Virus record (IMG/VR): IMGVR_UViG_3300025238_000004
Coordinates: 1-20,041 of that record
Source: a virus
Strand: one strand, 5' to 3'
Length of the DNA: 20,041 bases
The translations under genes were made by a program, and so were the position numbers. The stretch's first letter is position 1; every line of letters begins with the position of its first letter. The notes below the pieces were generated by a model. That model had not been told where the DNA came from. It did not search any database and was given only the letters and a program-made list of their open reading frames with translations. This document shows, piece by piece, positions 5,071-11,873 of this stretch.

Positions 5071-5110
5071 GGAGTCTCTTAGGTACAAGACTCCACTAAC
5101 CGATTAGTGG
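5071..5110 (-). terminator. Tandem overlapping hairpins, terminator
   Basis: On the minus strand CCACTAA-TCGG-TTAGTGG (5110-5093) is a perfect 7-bp hairpin with a 4-base loop. Its last GG also begins a second perfect 7-bp stem, GGAGTCT...AGACTCC (5094-5071), followed by ATTTTCATTT. The second looks like an intrinsic terminator for the 81-aa gene. Because the stems share two bases they cannot both be complete. Confidence 0.65.
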
Positions 5111-5113
5111 GTT

Positions 5114-5359
5114 TTATAACCCATAAACTGATTCTAATCCCGCTGTGATGATAGCTTGACTTGGTGTGCCAATTCTATAAGAAGTACCAGTTGCATCAGC
5201 ATTTGCATATATGCAATAACCTTGTCTTCTAAAACCATCTACGACAGTTCTTGGGGATTTGAAACCATATTTTTTTTGGACATTCATCCAAGAAATGGAT
5301 TCGCCTCTGATAAGCGCATTTAAGAACTTTTTAGTTCTCGTCATAGTTTGTTTCGCCAT
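5114..5359 (-). CDS. Small conserved phage protein, probable winged helix
   Basis: An 81-aa basic protein: TKKFLNALIRGESISWMNVQ, then KYGFKSPRTVVDGFRRQGYC, then a Tyr/Gly-containing beta part (IYANADATGTSYRIGTPS). The helix - helix - 'RTVVDGFRRQGY' - wing layout is that of a winged-helix DNA-binding domain, and similar short proteins occur in T4-like marine phages. AGGAG lies eight bases before the ATG. It stands alone between a gap and a terminator and so may be separately regulated. A DNA-binding or regulatory role is inferred from the fold pattern only. Confidence 0.7.
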   Translation of the reverse strand: MAKQTMTRTKKFLNALIRGESISWMNVQKKYGFKSPRTVVDGFRRQGYCIYANADATGTSYRIGTPSQAIITAGLESVYGL

Positions 5360-5435
5360 GATATAATCTCCTGCAACTCAATTCATTTTTTTATACTAAG
5401 TTAAAAATCTGTTGCTCGTATTTCTACCTTAGTTC

Positions 5436-5457
5436 TCATGTTATTTTTTTAACATGA
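5436..5457 (-). repeat. Perfect palindrome over a stop codon
   Basis: TCATGTTA-AAAAAA-TAACATGA on the minus strand: an 8-bp perfect stem with a six-base loop that contains the TAA stop of the 155-aa gene. There is no T-run behind it on the minus strand. It may be an RNA-stabilising 3' hairpin or weak attenuator. Confidence 0.5.
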
Positions 5458-5908
5458 AGTTATCATTCCAATTAAATGCTTCTTTGCAAACTGGAATTGA
5501 TAAACCTTTATAAACCCTACTTAATCTTCTTTCCTTTGCTAGTACTAACAAGTCTGCTTCGCCTGCACTCAATCCTTCTAATAATTGAATAAAAAGTGTT
5601 TCCCTACGAGCTTCCGAAAGAGCAGGTTTAGCAGGAATGCCAAGAACTGATATAAAATTATCAAGAACTCTAAATTCTCTATGTAATCTTGTATGTTCTG
5701 TACCCTCTGGAGCATCATTCGCTCTAAACGGAACACTACCTTCTGGTAATAACCAGTCTACATCTGGGTCAAAAGCAGCTCTTAAAAACCAACGCAATCC
5801 ATCAGTATTGTATTGTTTTAAAATCTCAACCTTTTCGTCTTTTGTCTTTGCTTTATGTACTCGTTCAAGAATTTCATGAAAAAGTGGAACATATGTTTCT
5901 ACAACCAT
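5441..5908 (-). CDS. Conserved T4-like marine phage protein, function unknown
   Basis: A 155-aa protein of a family I recognise from T4-like cyanophages but for which I know no function. Its marks are HKAKTKDEKVEILKQYNTDG near the N-terminus, FDPDVDWLLPEGSVPFRAND in the middle, and the well-conserved RRETLFIQLLEGLSAGEADL, then YKGLSIPVCKEAFNWNDNF near the end. No transmembrane segment or signal peptide is seen; it is mainly helical and probably cytoplasmic or virion-internal. GGAG lies ten bases before the ATG, two bases past the RNase H stop. A late-type promoter inside the RNase H gene (5952-5959) leaves a leader of about 37 nt, suggesting it can be expressed late. Confidence 0.8.
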   Translation of the reverse strand: MVVETYVPLFHEILERVHKAKTKDEKVEILKQYNTDGLRWFLRAAFDPDVDWLLPEGSVPFRANDAPEGTEHTRLHREFRVLDNFISVLGIPAKPALSEARRETLFIQLLEGLSAGEADLLVLAKERRLSRVYKGLSIPVCKEAFNWNDNFMLKK

Positions 5909-5910
5909 AA

Positions 5911-6759
5911 TTAAAAATCTCCTAAATTATTTATTAAGTCTTTCAACTTATTATTTATAAAGTAATTTATAAGATTTTTTCTCTTACCAATAACAGATGT
6001 CGTCTTATAAGTTTCTTTAATCTTGTCTTTAAGGTCTTGTGGTATCTTAGATAAATCTACCAATGTCGTATTCCTATGATAATTTCTTTTCGCTTCTTCA
6101 TTAGGTGCAACATCCATAAAATCATGGTCTATCCATGCTTGTATCTTCTTTGTTGTAAGTGGTGTTTGTCTAATCTTCTCCACAAAACTATTATCGGCAG
6201 AAAGAACATTTGGTATTCCATCACTTCTATCACCTTTGATGATATGTTCTTTCAAATACAATTCTGGATTTTTACCATTCAACATTTTCTTTTGAACAGG
6301 ATTCCATTGTCTTACATTCTTATATTTGTGTAATTGAATAAAATCCTTATCACCAGAAATAATCATAATATCTTCTTTTTCCGATTCACAAATAATCGCA
6401 ATGATATCATCTGCCTCTGCACCATATACTTCTAAAATTTTATATGGAAAATTTTCTTTAAGTTCTTCTTTTAATAAATTAAGTGTATCAAATATAGTTT
6501 CCCAATCAAAATTACTTGCTTCTCGCATTTTCTTACGATTGGATTTATATTGTGGGAAAAAGTCTTTTCTCCAATAGTGTTTGCTATCATAACATAAGAC
6601 CAATTCTCCATAATTTTTAACAAATTTCGTTCTATACATACGAATAGAATTCAATACCATATGTCTAACCAAATCTGCATTCACTTCTGAATCTTTTGCA
6701 TGTCCTATCTGTATCATTAATGAAGATAGAGTAACCTGATTCATATCAACTAATACCAT
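5911..6759 (-). CDS. rnh: RNase H / 5'-3' flap exonuclease
   Basis: T4 RNase H is a FEN-family nuclease that removes RNA primers and adjacent DNA from Okazaki fragments. This 282-aa protein (T4: 305) aligns throughout. It has VDMNQVTLSSL (T4 IDFSQIALSTA), VRHMVLNSIRM, LVLCYDS (Asp 58), YWRKDFFPQYKSNRKKMREA, VYGAEADDIIA (Glu 115, Asp 117, Asp 118), IISGDKDFIQLHKYKNVRQW (Asp 137, Asp 139) and IIKGDRSDGIPNV (Asp 177, Asp 180). These with Asp 5 make up the two-metal site. A good AAGGA lies upstream of the ATG, and a late-type TATAAATA lies 23-30 bases upstream (6782-6789). It follows the 131-aa gene by two bases. Confidence 0.95.
   Translation of the reverse strand: MVLVDMNQVTLSSLMIQIGHAKDSEVNADLVRHMVLNSIRMYRTKFVKNYGELVLCYDSKHYWRKDFFPQYKSNRKKMREASNFDWETIFDTLNLLKEELKENFPYKILEVYGAEADDIIAIICESEKEDIMIISGDKDFIQLHKYKNVRQWNPVQKKMLNGKNPELYLKEHIIKGDRSDGIPNVLSADNSFVEKIRQTPLTTKKIQAWIDHDFMDVAPNEEAKRNYHRNTTLVDLSKIPQDLKDKIKETYKTTSVIGKRKNLINYFINNKLKDLINNLGDF
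5952..5959 (-). promoter_or_regulatory. T4-type late promoter for the 155-aa gene
   Basis: Exact TATAAATA inside the 3' end of the RNase H gene. A start near 5945 would leave a leader of about 37 nt carrying a good ribosome binding site, the usual geometry for a late gene. Confidence 0.5.
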
Positions 6760-6761
6760 AA

Positions 6762-7157
6762 TTATTCCTTATTATCATCACTATTTATATTGAATTGCCT
6801 ATTGTTTAATTTTGATAAATCAAACTGTGAATAAATCCTTTTTGTTTCCTCATCAACATTAGAAATCATCGCTACATCTGATATCAATTGGATGGGATGA
6901 AAAAATCCGAAATGTCGAAAAATACATGCCTTCAAAGCTTCATTGACCAAACCAAAATCTTTTATAAATTCATGTTTTTCTCTATTCGCAATATCATTTT
7001 CGTCAAGAACATGAATTGCCTGTAGTATAATAGCTTCTGCTAAATCTTCGGCAAACATCAAATTATATCTCAATCTATTAGTTTCAGTTATTTCTGGAAC
7101 TTTGATAGGAGTTTTCCATGGACCTTTTATAACATTATCAACATTATCATCCATCAT
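6762..7157 (-). CDS. Conserved marine phage protein, function unknown
   Basis: A 131-aa protein with a central helical region YNLMFAEDLAEAIILQAIHV, then HEFIKDFGLVNEALKACIFR and HFGFFHPIQLISDVAM. I associate this pattern with unassigned proteins in T4-like cyanophages and pelagiphages. The N-terminus (MMDDNVDNVIKGPWKTPIKV) is polar and the C-terminus ends in an acidic/Asn tail. There is no membrane segment. Its ATG overlaps the TGA of bS21 (ATGA), so the two are translationally coupled and probably coexpressed from the bS21 promoter. A role linked to translation or early takeover is possible but not shown. Confidence 0.75.
   Translation of the reverse strand: MMDDNVDNVIKGPWKTPIKVPEITETNRLRYNLMFAEDLAEAIILQAIHVLDENDIANREKHEFIKDFGLVNEALKACIFRHFGFFHPIQLISDVAMISNVDEETKRIYSQFDLSKLNNRQFNINSDDNKE
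6782..6789 (-). promoter_or_regulatory. T4-type late promoter for rnh
   Basis: Exact TATAAATA within the end of the 131-aa gene. A start near 6775 gives a leader of about 15 nt that includes the AAGGA ribosome binding site of rnh. Confidence 0.45.
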
Positions 7158-7402
7158 TTCTTATACCCTTTGGATACAAATGTTTTGTTCTGTAGCTTTT
7201 TTTGTCGTAGAATAGCAGCAGCTTTTTTCACTCTGCGTTTCTCACTTGGTTTCATATAAGATTCTCTTTTCTTCAATTCAAATAATAGACCATCTTTTTG
7301 TAGTCTTTTCTTTAGAATACGCAACGCTCCATCTACATTATCATTTCTTACAATAACAGTAAAGTAATCACTATCGTCTTTTTTATATTCTGGTCTTGTC
7401 AT
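7154..7402 (-). CDS. rpsU: Ribosomal protein bS21, phage copy
   Basis: bS21 sits on the 30S subunit near the anti-Shine-Dalgarno end of 16S rRNA and assists initiation. This 82-aa protein has the family core TVIVRNDNVDGALRILKKRL (E. coli [20 protein letters not shown]), QKDGLLFELKKRESYMKPSE (E. coli [20 protein letters not shown]) and the basic KRRVKKAAAILRQKK tail. Phage copies of bS21 are known from pelagiphages. The gene is driven by TTGACA-16-TATAAT (7418-7445). The predicted start near 7411 leaves a leader of only about nine bases, and there is no Shine-Dalgarno. The phage copy may replace or outcompete the host protein and change which messages are read. Confidence 0.92.
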   Translation of the reverse strand: MTRPEYKKDDSDYFTVIVRNDNVDGALRILKKRLQKDGLLFELKKRESYMKPSEKRRVKKAAAILRQKKLQNKTFVSKGYKK

Positions 7403-7417
7403 AATATATTAGTAAAT

Positions 7418-7445
7418 ATTATACCATATCACAAAGATTTGTCAA
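7418..7445 (-). promoter_or_regulatory. Consensus sigma70 promoter for bS21
   Basis: TTGACA (7445-7440), 16 bases, TATAAT (7423-7418), all 12 box positions correct. The extended -35 sequence TTGACAAATC is identical to that of the promoter at 4442-4470. Confidence 0.8.
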
Positions 7446-7460
7446 ATCGGAGTTAAAAAA

Positions 7461-7898
7461 CTACTGTAACACCCTGTCATTATTAGATTTTTCTTTTGCG
7501 ACCATATCCCCTGAATCCCTTCGTTCAATAGCTTTCCAATAATAGTGTTCTCCCAAATCCTGAATAACCATCAAAATATGGATTCGAAATTCTTTTAATT
7601 TCCTATCTTCATGGTATTCCTTAAATATATGTGTATTCAATTTATGGAAGTTATCAATAATCTTACGGTATGATTTTTCAATCTTAATCTCATGCTCATC
7701 AGTCGAAATGTTTAACTCATCTAAATGTTTAAGTCTTCTTACATCTGATATTAATCCATCTTCGAATGGTTTTTCGAATTCTATTAATAATGCTTTCAGT
7801 ATGCCATCTTTATTAAATTTTTCTTTAATATATTTGCTTATATCTTGAAATTCGTCAAATAGTGTGGTATAACTAACTGACATTTGGCTCTTTTTCAT
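7461..7898 (-). CDS. Unassigned helical protein, 145 aa
   Basis: No family recognised. The protein is predominantly helical and highly charged: LFDEFQDISKYIKEKFNKDG, then LLIEFEKPFEDGLISDVRRL, then YRKIIDNFHKLNTHIFKEYH and RIHILMVIQDLGEHYYWKAI. It has no cysteine, signal peptide or membrane segment. The start at 7898 is fixed by AAGGAGAG nine bases upstream; a second Met at residue 6 has no such site. It lies between the 87-aa acidic gene and the bS21 promoter, so it probably closes the transcript started at 8236-8264. Early expression is inferred. Confidence 0.7.
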   Translation of the reverse strand: MKKSQMSVSYTTLFDEFQDISKYIKEKFNKDGILKALLIEFEKPFEDGLISDVRRLKHLDELNISTDEHEIKIEKSYRKIIDNFHKLNTHIFKEYHEDRKLKEFRIHILMVIQDLGEHYYWKAIERRDSGDMVAKEKSNNDRVLQ

Positions 7899-7944
7899 AT
7901 ATCCGCTCTCCTTTATATAACCTTGTCATTCCATGTTATATTTT

Positions 7945-8208
7945 CTAAGAATCTAATCGAAATATTCCAACCTTATAAACAGATTGTTTATCCTCATCTT
8001 TGCCTTCATAATAATATGCCTTTGCACCAGGTATTAATTCTGCGCTATCGATAAGTTTAATAATTTCTTCACTATGTTCTTTACCTTTTTCGTCATTATT
8101 GGAAAAAACAAGTTCATCACCATCCCAATCGTATTCAAGTTCTCTACTATAACAATAGTCGTGTATCGTATGCTCGATATCTACAATGAAAGTATCCATA
8201 TCCGACAT
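7945..8208 (-). CDS. Small acidic protein, 87 aa
   Basis: No family recognised. The protein is very acidic, with many Asp/Glu in DIEHTIHDY, YDWDGDELVFSNNDEKGKEH and YYYEGKDEDKQ, followed by a short VYKVGIFRLDS strand. That composition is typical of small phage proteins that mimic nucleic acid or bind host enzymes, but this is only an analogy. AGGAGG sits seven bases before the ATG (strong), and a near-consensus promoter lies at 8236-8264, so it is probably expressed strongly and early. The 45-base gap to the next gene contains only that gene's ribosome binding site and a weak inverted repeat. Confidence 0.75.
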   Translation of the reverse strand: MSDMDTFIVDIEHTIHDYCYSRELEYDWDGDELVFSNNDEKGKEHSEEIIKLIDSAELIPGAKAYYYEGKDEDKQSVYKVGIFRLDS

Positions 8209-8235
8209 ATCAGTCCTCCTGCAATTATATTATAT

Positions 8236-8264
8236 AGTATAACCATTTTGGTCCAAAAAGTCAA
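8236..8264 (-). promoter_or_regulatory. Near-consensus sigma70 promoter
   Basis: TTGACT (8264-8259), 17 bases, TATACT (8241-8236): 10 of 12 consensus positions. It points at the 87-aa acidic gene, whose strong ribosome binding site follows after about 20 bases. It accounts for most of the 118-base gap before the membrane coiled-coil gene; nothing else was seen in that gap. Confidence 0.75.
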
Positions 8265-8326
8265 TAGTACGCTATATTTAGGCAGATTTATTTTCTTTTC
8301 TCTGGATTTCTAAATGACGCTTTTTG

Positions 8327-8593
8327 TCAGTTGCCCAAAGGATTACTGACCTTCAAAGCTAATTCATTCATTTTCGCATCTAAAACTTCAATTGTTTTGC
8401 GTAACACTTCATTCGCTGTTTCAAGTGTCGCAACTCTTTTTTGAAGTTTTTCTGTAAAATCTGAACCTTGTAATGATTCTATGGTTTCCAAACGGGTATT
8501 AAACTGTCCCCAGGCGTAAAATCCACCACCCAATGTCGTAATCAAACCAATAATCAATATCCAGTTTTGTGCTTTTGATACAATGTTTTCCAT
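8327..8593 (-). CDS. Small membrane-anchored coiled-coil protein
   Basis: An 88-aa protein with one N-terminal transmembrane helix (about 12-29, ILIIGLITTLGGGFYAWG), then a heptad-rich region (RLETIESLQ, LQKRVATLETANEVLRKTIE, LDAKMNEL) that should form a coiled coil. This layout occurs in many T4-like marine phages in several paralogous forms; compare the proteins at 15636 and 17757. GAGG nine bases before the ATG supports the start. It follows the large secreted protein by a few bases and may share its transcript, so an envelope function is likely. The exact role is unknown. Confidence 0.75.
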   Translation of the reverse strand: MENIVSKAQNWILIIGLITTLGGGFYAWGQFNTRLETIESLQGSDFTEKLQKRVATLETANEVLRKTIEVLDAKMNELALKVSNPLGN

Positions 8594-8596
8594 ATG

Positions 8597-10696
8597 TTAT
8601 TTCCTCATGAGAATATATAATTCCCATTCTTTTTGCTTCCTTATATTTATCGCATTATTCAGGTCGGTTTGGTATTTGAGAACTGGGTCGTTTGCAGTTA
8701 TTAATGCGAGTAGTTTGTTTTCATTTTCATATATGTTAAATTTATAAGTATCCAACATTACATTATTATCTTGGTAAATCGGTTTTTGATTATCATATAA
8801 TTGTCGAGTATCAAATAAATTTGCATTTATATTGCCATATTCTTTTCCTATATCAATCTGATTTTTTATCATAACAGCAGCAAGAATATGATGCACCGCC
8901 TCCAATTGTTTATCCAATCCCTTAATTCTTTCTCCAATCTTTTGAGCAATCTTATCTACATCTACTTTAAGTTCAATTTTCTTCTGTTTCTTTTCTTTAT
9001 CAACTTTTGCCTTTTTATCCTTTATCTTTACCTTACTTTTTACCTCTGCTTTTTTCTCTTTTGGTTCATCTTCTTCTTCTTCATCAGATTCTTCTTTGGA
9101 TACGATAGTTGATTTTTCTTCTTTCTCCTCAGTTGGAGTATCTATTTCTTCTTCAACATCATCTGTTTTCGCAATTGGTGTTTCTTCAGGTTCTTCTTCA
9201 ACCACTTCTTCTTTTGCTATACTTGTAAATGTTTGTGTAGTAGATTTTTCTTCTTTCATAACAGGTTCATCATTTATTTCTTCTGGCGATTCTGCAATAA
9301 ATTCTTCATTTTCCCCAACAGATTCATCTCCATCAAATTCTTCTGGTTCATTATTACCAATATTAGTAAATGTTACAGTAGGTGGTTCTTCATCCATATC
9401 CATATCCATTTCCATATCCATTTCCATTCCCGAATTTACTTCTTCATACATTTCTGTTTCTATTTCTTCAAAAACTTCCATTATTTCTGGTTCTTCAAAT
9501 TCCATATCACCCAACGATTCTTCCGTATAATCAGGCACATCTATCATATCTTCATCAGGTTCAAATAATTGAAACATATTTTCCATTCCTTCAAAAACAC
9601 CAGCAAACATATCTTCAATATCATCTTCAATTGAAGTTGTTGCAAAACTTTCTGTAAAGATTTCATTATCTTCTATATAAAATGTTTCTTCAATAATTTC
9701 TTCATAATATCCTATTTCTTGACCAACATACATATTTTCACTTTCAATTTCATCTTCAATTAAATTTTGAACGATATTAAGGTCATCATCCATATTCTCT
9801 ATTATATCAGATACACCTTCATCAGGACAAGTTGATGGTGTTTGTTCCCAGCAATATAAAATTAATGTGTTAACCGATTCCGTTACAGCTGTGCTTGATG
9901 TTGTAACTGGTTCAACCCATTCAACAGTAATTTCATTATATCCTACATCTAATTCTACATCATCAATATCTGGTCCCCAATGATAAGCAGTATATCCACT
10001 ACCAGCATTTGATACAGTTACTTTGATACTATAATCTGTTTCTGAATTTCCAGTATTAATATAAGTATCAGTATAATTAATATAAGTATTACCAGTATTA
10101 GAATAATTCTTTCCAGATATTATTCTTTCTTGTGTCGTTACATTCCCACTAGCACCTGTTATGGTTTGTGTTAATTTGGTAGTATTACCTGTAAGATTAT
10201 GCCAATACCATAAATCTGCTGACATCTTAGATGAAAATCCATTATTGATTTCTGCTTGTGATAGTTCAGCATCATCTTTAACAGATATGGTTTGTTCTAT
10301 TTTAGAATCATAACCTGAACAAAAAGAACCACCAGGTGAATTGCCACCTCCTTGCGATACATTATTGTGTCCACAATTATAACCAGTAATCGTCCAACCA
10401 TCATTTGAATATGATGTGCCTGTACCAAATGTAGAGTTAGTTAAAACATCTCCTGTTTGTGTTGTATCTTCGGAAACTATATTTTGATTATACCCTGGCA
10501 CGGTTGTCGTGGTAATCGTAGTAGTTGTTGTAGTAGTCGTTGTGGAAATATCACCTTGTTGTGGGATATTCTGTTGAACAACATCAGCTGATGTCGATGT
10601 AGAAGTAACATCTGATTTTACGGTTATAGGTGTTAACCAGAAAATCAGAAAAAGTATCCCAACAAATTTTAATATAGTTTTAATAAATTTGGACAA
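8597..10696 (-). CDS. Large secreted acidic low-complexity protein
   Basis: 699 aa, not assigned. Segments: signal peptide (1-28); a Thr tract (52-65); a Gly/Asn/Thr-rich beta domain (about 85-260) with cysteine pairs 108/126 and 282/290; a very acidic stretch (295-545) including a Met-Glu-Met-Asp repeat (424-435); a Lys-rich segment (546-575); and a helical C-terminal domain (576-699). The start is TTG, supported by GGGAG seven bases upstream, by the signal peptide it completes and by the lack of a nearby ATG. It lies just after another secreted protein gene. The two probably act in the periplasm or at the cell surface (adsorption control, exclusion or envelope change), but no known domain confirms this. 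Confidence 0.8.
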   Translation of the reverse strand: MSKFIKTILKFVGILFLIFWLTPITVKSDVTSTSTSADVVQQNIPQQGDISTTTTTTTTTITTTTVPGYNQNIVSEDTTQTGDVLTNSTFGTGTSYSNDGWTITGYNCGHNNVSQGGGNSPGGSFCSGYDSKIEQTISVKDDAELSQAEINNGFSSKMSADLWYWHNLTGNTTKLTQTITGASGNVTTQERIISGKNYSNTGNTYINYTDTYINTGNSETDYSIKVTVSNAGSGYTAYHWGPDIDDVELDVGYNEITVEWVEPVTTSSTAVTESVNTLILYCWEQTPSTCPDEGVSDIIENMDDDLNIVQNLIEDEIESENMYVGQEIGYYEEIIEETFYIEDNEIFTESFATTSIEDDIEDMFAGVFEGMENMFQLFEPDEDMIDVPDYTEESLGDMEFEEPEIMEVFEEIETEMYEEVNSGMEMDMEMDMDMDEEPPTVTFTNIGNNEPEEFDGDESVGENEEFIAESPEEINDEPVMKEEKSTTQTFTSIAKEEVVEEEPEETPIAKTDDVEEEIDTPTEEKEEKSTIVSKEESDEEEEDEPKEKKAEVKSKVKIKDKKAKVDKEKKQKKIELKVDVDKIAQKIGERIKGLDKQLEAVHHILAAVMIKNQIDIGKEYGNINANLFDTRQLYDNQKPIYQDNNVMLDTYKFNIYENENKLLALITANDPVLKYQTDLNNAINIRKQKEWELYILMRK
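9392..9430 (-). repeat. Hexamer repeat coding Met-Glu/Met-Asp
   Basis: About six near-perfect copies of a TCCATA/TCCATT hexamer on the plus strand, coding alternating Met-Asp and Met-Glu pairs. Slippage of such a repeat would change the protein by pairs of residues without breaking the frame. Confidence 0.7.
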
Positions 10697-10709
10697 GATA
10701 TTCTCCCAA

Positions 10710-11549
10710 CTAATCTATGGTGATTCCGCCTACACTTTTGTGTCTTGAAAAATCTTGTGGTTTACTTTCCATATGTTTAAAATTAAACTTAAACCAACTT
10801 TTACCCTTTTCTTTTATATTGGAAGATTGATTATCTTTTTTCTTTGCTTCAACATCATATAATTCTTTCATTTTTCTTCTAGTTTCTATTTCAGCTTTCT
10901 TTTGTTCTGCTCTCTTAATCGCATCAATTTTTTCTTGTGCTTCTTTACTTAATTTTTCATTAATATATTCTCTCTTTTTAAGTTTATCAGTATATCTATC
11001 ATAATCTGGTCTTTCTATATCATATTTTTTCCATTGGTTTTTAGCATCTCGTCCAATCTTACCTTCAAATGGACATGGAGTTCCAGCATGTTCCATTGCA
11101 CTAAACACTCTATCATCTTGGCAGAGTATCGCAACAGCAGCAACTCTCATCTGATAATCATAAAGAAGTTTTGATAATTTCATTCTTTCACAATTCGGGT
11201 CAGTAAAATATGTTCCACCCGATATACCAAGTCCAAGTGTTTGAATACCAAATCCTAGACCAACGGTGCAAAGGTCTTGTGAGTAACTCGACATTGAAGG
11301 AGCACTTGCATTCCCAACTGGTATTGATTTTTGGTTTGTGCTTGATGTATTAGTAGATGTAGTAGTCGTGGTATTTGTTTGCCCACCATCAAAAGTATTT
11401 GTTGTTTCAGATGTATAACCACCACTTATAGAAGTGTTACTGCCACTTGTGTTGGTTTGTGTAGAATCAGAATTGTCATCTGCAAAAACAGGATTTAAAG
11501 GCGTAATTATCAGCGATAATAGTAGAAAAAAAAGTAATATTTTATCCAT
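10710..11549 (-). CDS. Secreted Thr/Asn-rich protein with conserved cysteine domain
   Basis: 279 aa. A signal peptide (1-23, LLFFLLLSLIITPLNPVFA) is followed by a Thr/Ser/Asn linker (24-75) and a compact domain with four cysteines (94, 120, 143, 159). The domain includes VGLGFGIQTLGLGISGGTYF and LLYDYQMRVAAVAILCQDD, and is followed by a charged helix (about 170-245) and a basic tail. I have seen this cysteine domain in unassigned marine phage proteins but know no function. It should be exported, with two possible disulfides. A late-type promoter lies at 11582-11589, leaving a leader of about 26 nt. The next gene downstream is the larger secreted protein, and the shared Thr-rich linkers suggest they work together. 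Confidence 0.8.
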   Translation of the reverse strand: MDKILLFFLLLSLIITPLNPVFADDNSDSTQTNTSGSNTSISGGYTSETTNTFDGGQTNTTTTTSTNTSSTNQKSIPVGNASAPSMSSYSQDLCTVGLGFGIQTLGLGISGGTYFTDPNCERMKLSKLLYDYQMRVAAVAILCQDDRVFSAMEHAGTPCPFEGKIGRDAKNQWKKYDIERPDYDRYTDKLKKREYINEKLSKEAQEKIDAIKRAEQKKAEIETRRKMKELYDVEAKKKDNQSSNIKEKGKSWFKFNFKHMESKPQDFSRHKSVGGITID

Positions 11550-11581
11550 TTAGAAGCTCTCTCCTTACCTTCTATTACTGA

Positions 11582-11589
11582 TATTTATA
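11582..11589 (-). promoter_or_regulatory. T4-type late promoter for the secreted-protein genes
   Basis: Exact TATAAATA in the 66-base gap upstream of the 279-aa gene, with expected start near 11575 and AAGGAGAG downstream. It is the best placed of the octamers in this window. Confidence 0.55.
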
Positions 11590-11615
11590 CAATCAGAACA
11601 TCAATAAAACACTTA

Positions 11616-11873
11616 TTATATCTTTCCTAAAGTATAATCAATTAATTTCTGCTCATTTCTTCTACCCAGTTCTTCCTGTGCTTGACCTTTCCAATCGAAG
11701 ATGATTGCCCCCAAATTATTTTCAATCAATTCTTCTAATTCTTCTTTAGATAATTCTGCAAAAACTTGTTGAACTGCAGTCTCTAATTCTATAACCAGTT
11801 TATTAATTTTTGTGATAATGAAAATATATTGCCTCATCTTTCTCTTGTTATCATCAATTTTATCTTTATTCAT
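11616..11873 (-). CDS. Small helical protein, 85 aa
   Basis: No family recognised. The protein is helical and charged: YIFIITKINKLVIELETAVQ, then FAELSKEELEELIENNLGAI, then DWKGQAQEELGRRNEQKLID. The frame is open back to 11909, but the ATG at 11873 is chosen because it overlaps the RuvC-like stop by a few bases, the usual coupling in this genome; the upstream Mets lie deep in the RuvC-like gene. The middle segment could form a coiled coil or helical hairpin. A role with the resolvase is possible but rests only on position. Confidence 0.65.
   Translation of the reverse strand: MNKDKIDDNKRKMRQYIFIITKINKLVIELETAVQQVFAELSKEELEELIENNLGAIIFDWKGQAQEELGRRNEQKLIDYTLGKI

Noticed and set aside
7915-7941. 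Inverted repeat ATATAAC...GTTATAT
   Set aside because: Only A/T-rich pairs with a 13-base loop and no T-run; probably chance, although it lies just before a ribosome binding site.
8888-9657. Several overlapping plus-strand frames rich in Ser, Phe or Pro
   Set aside because: They are antisense shadows of the Glu/Asp/Lys-rich part of the 699-aa secreted protein; no ribosome binding sites and extreme low complexity.
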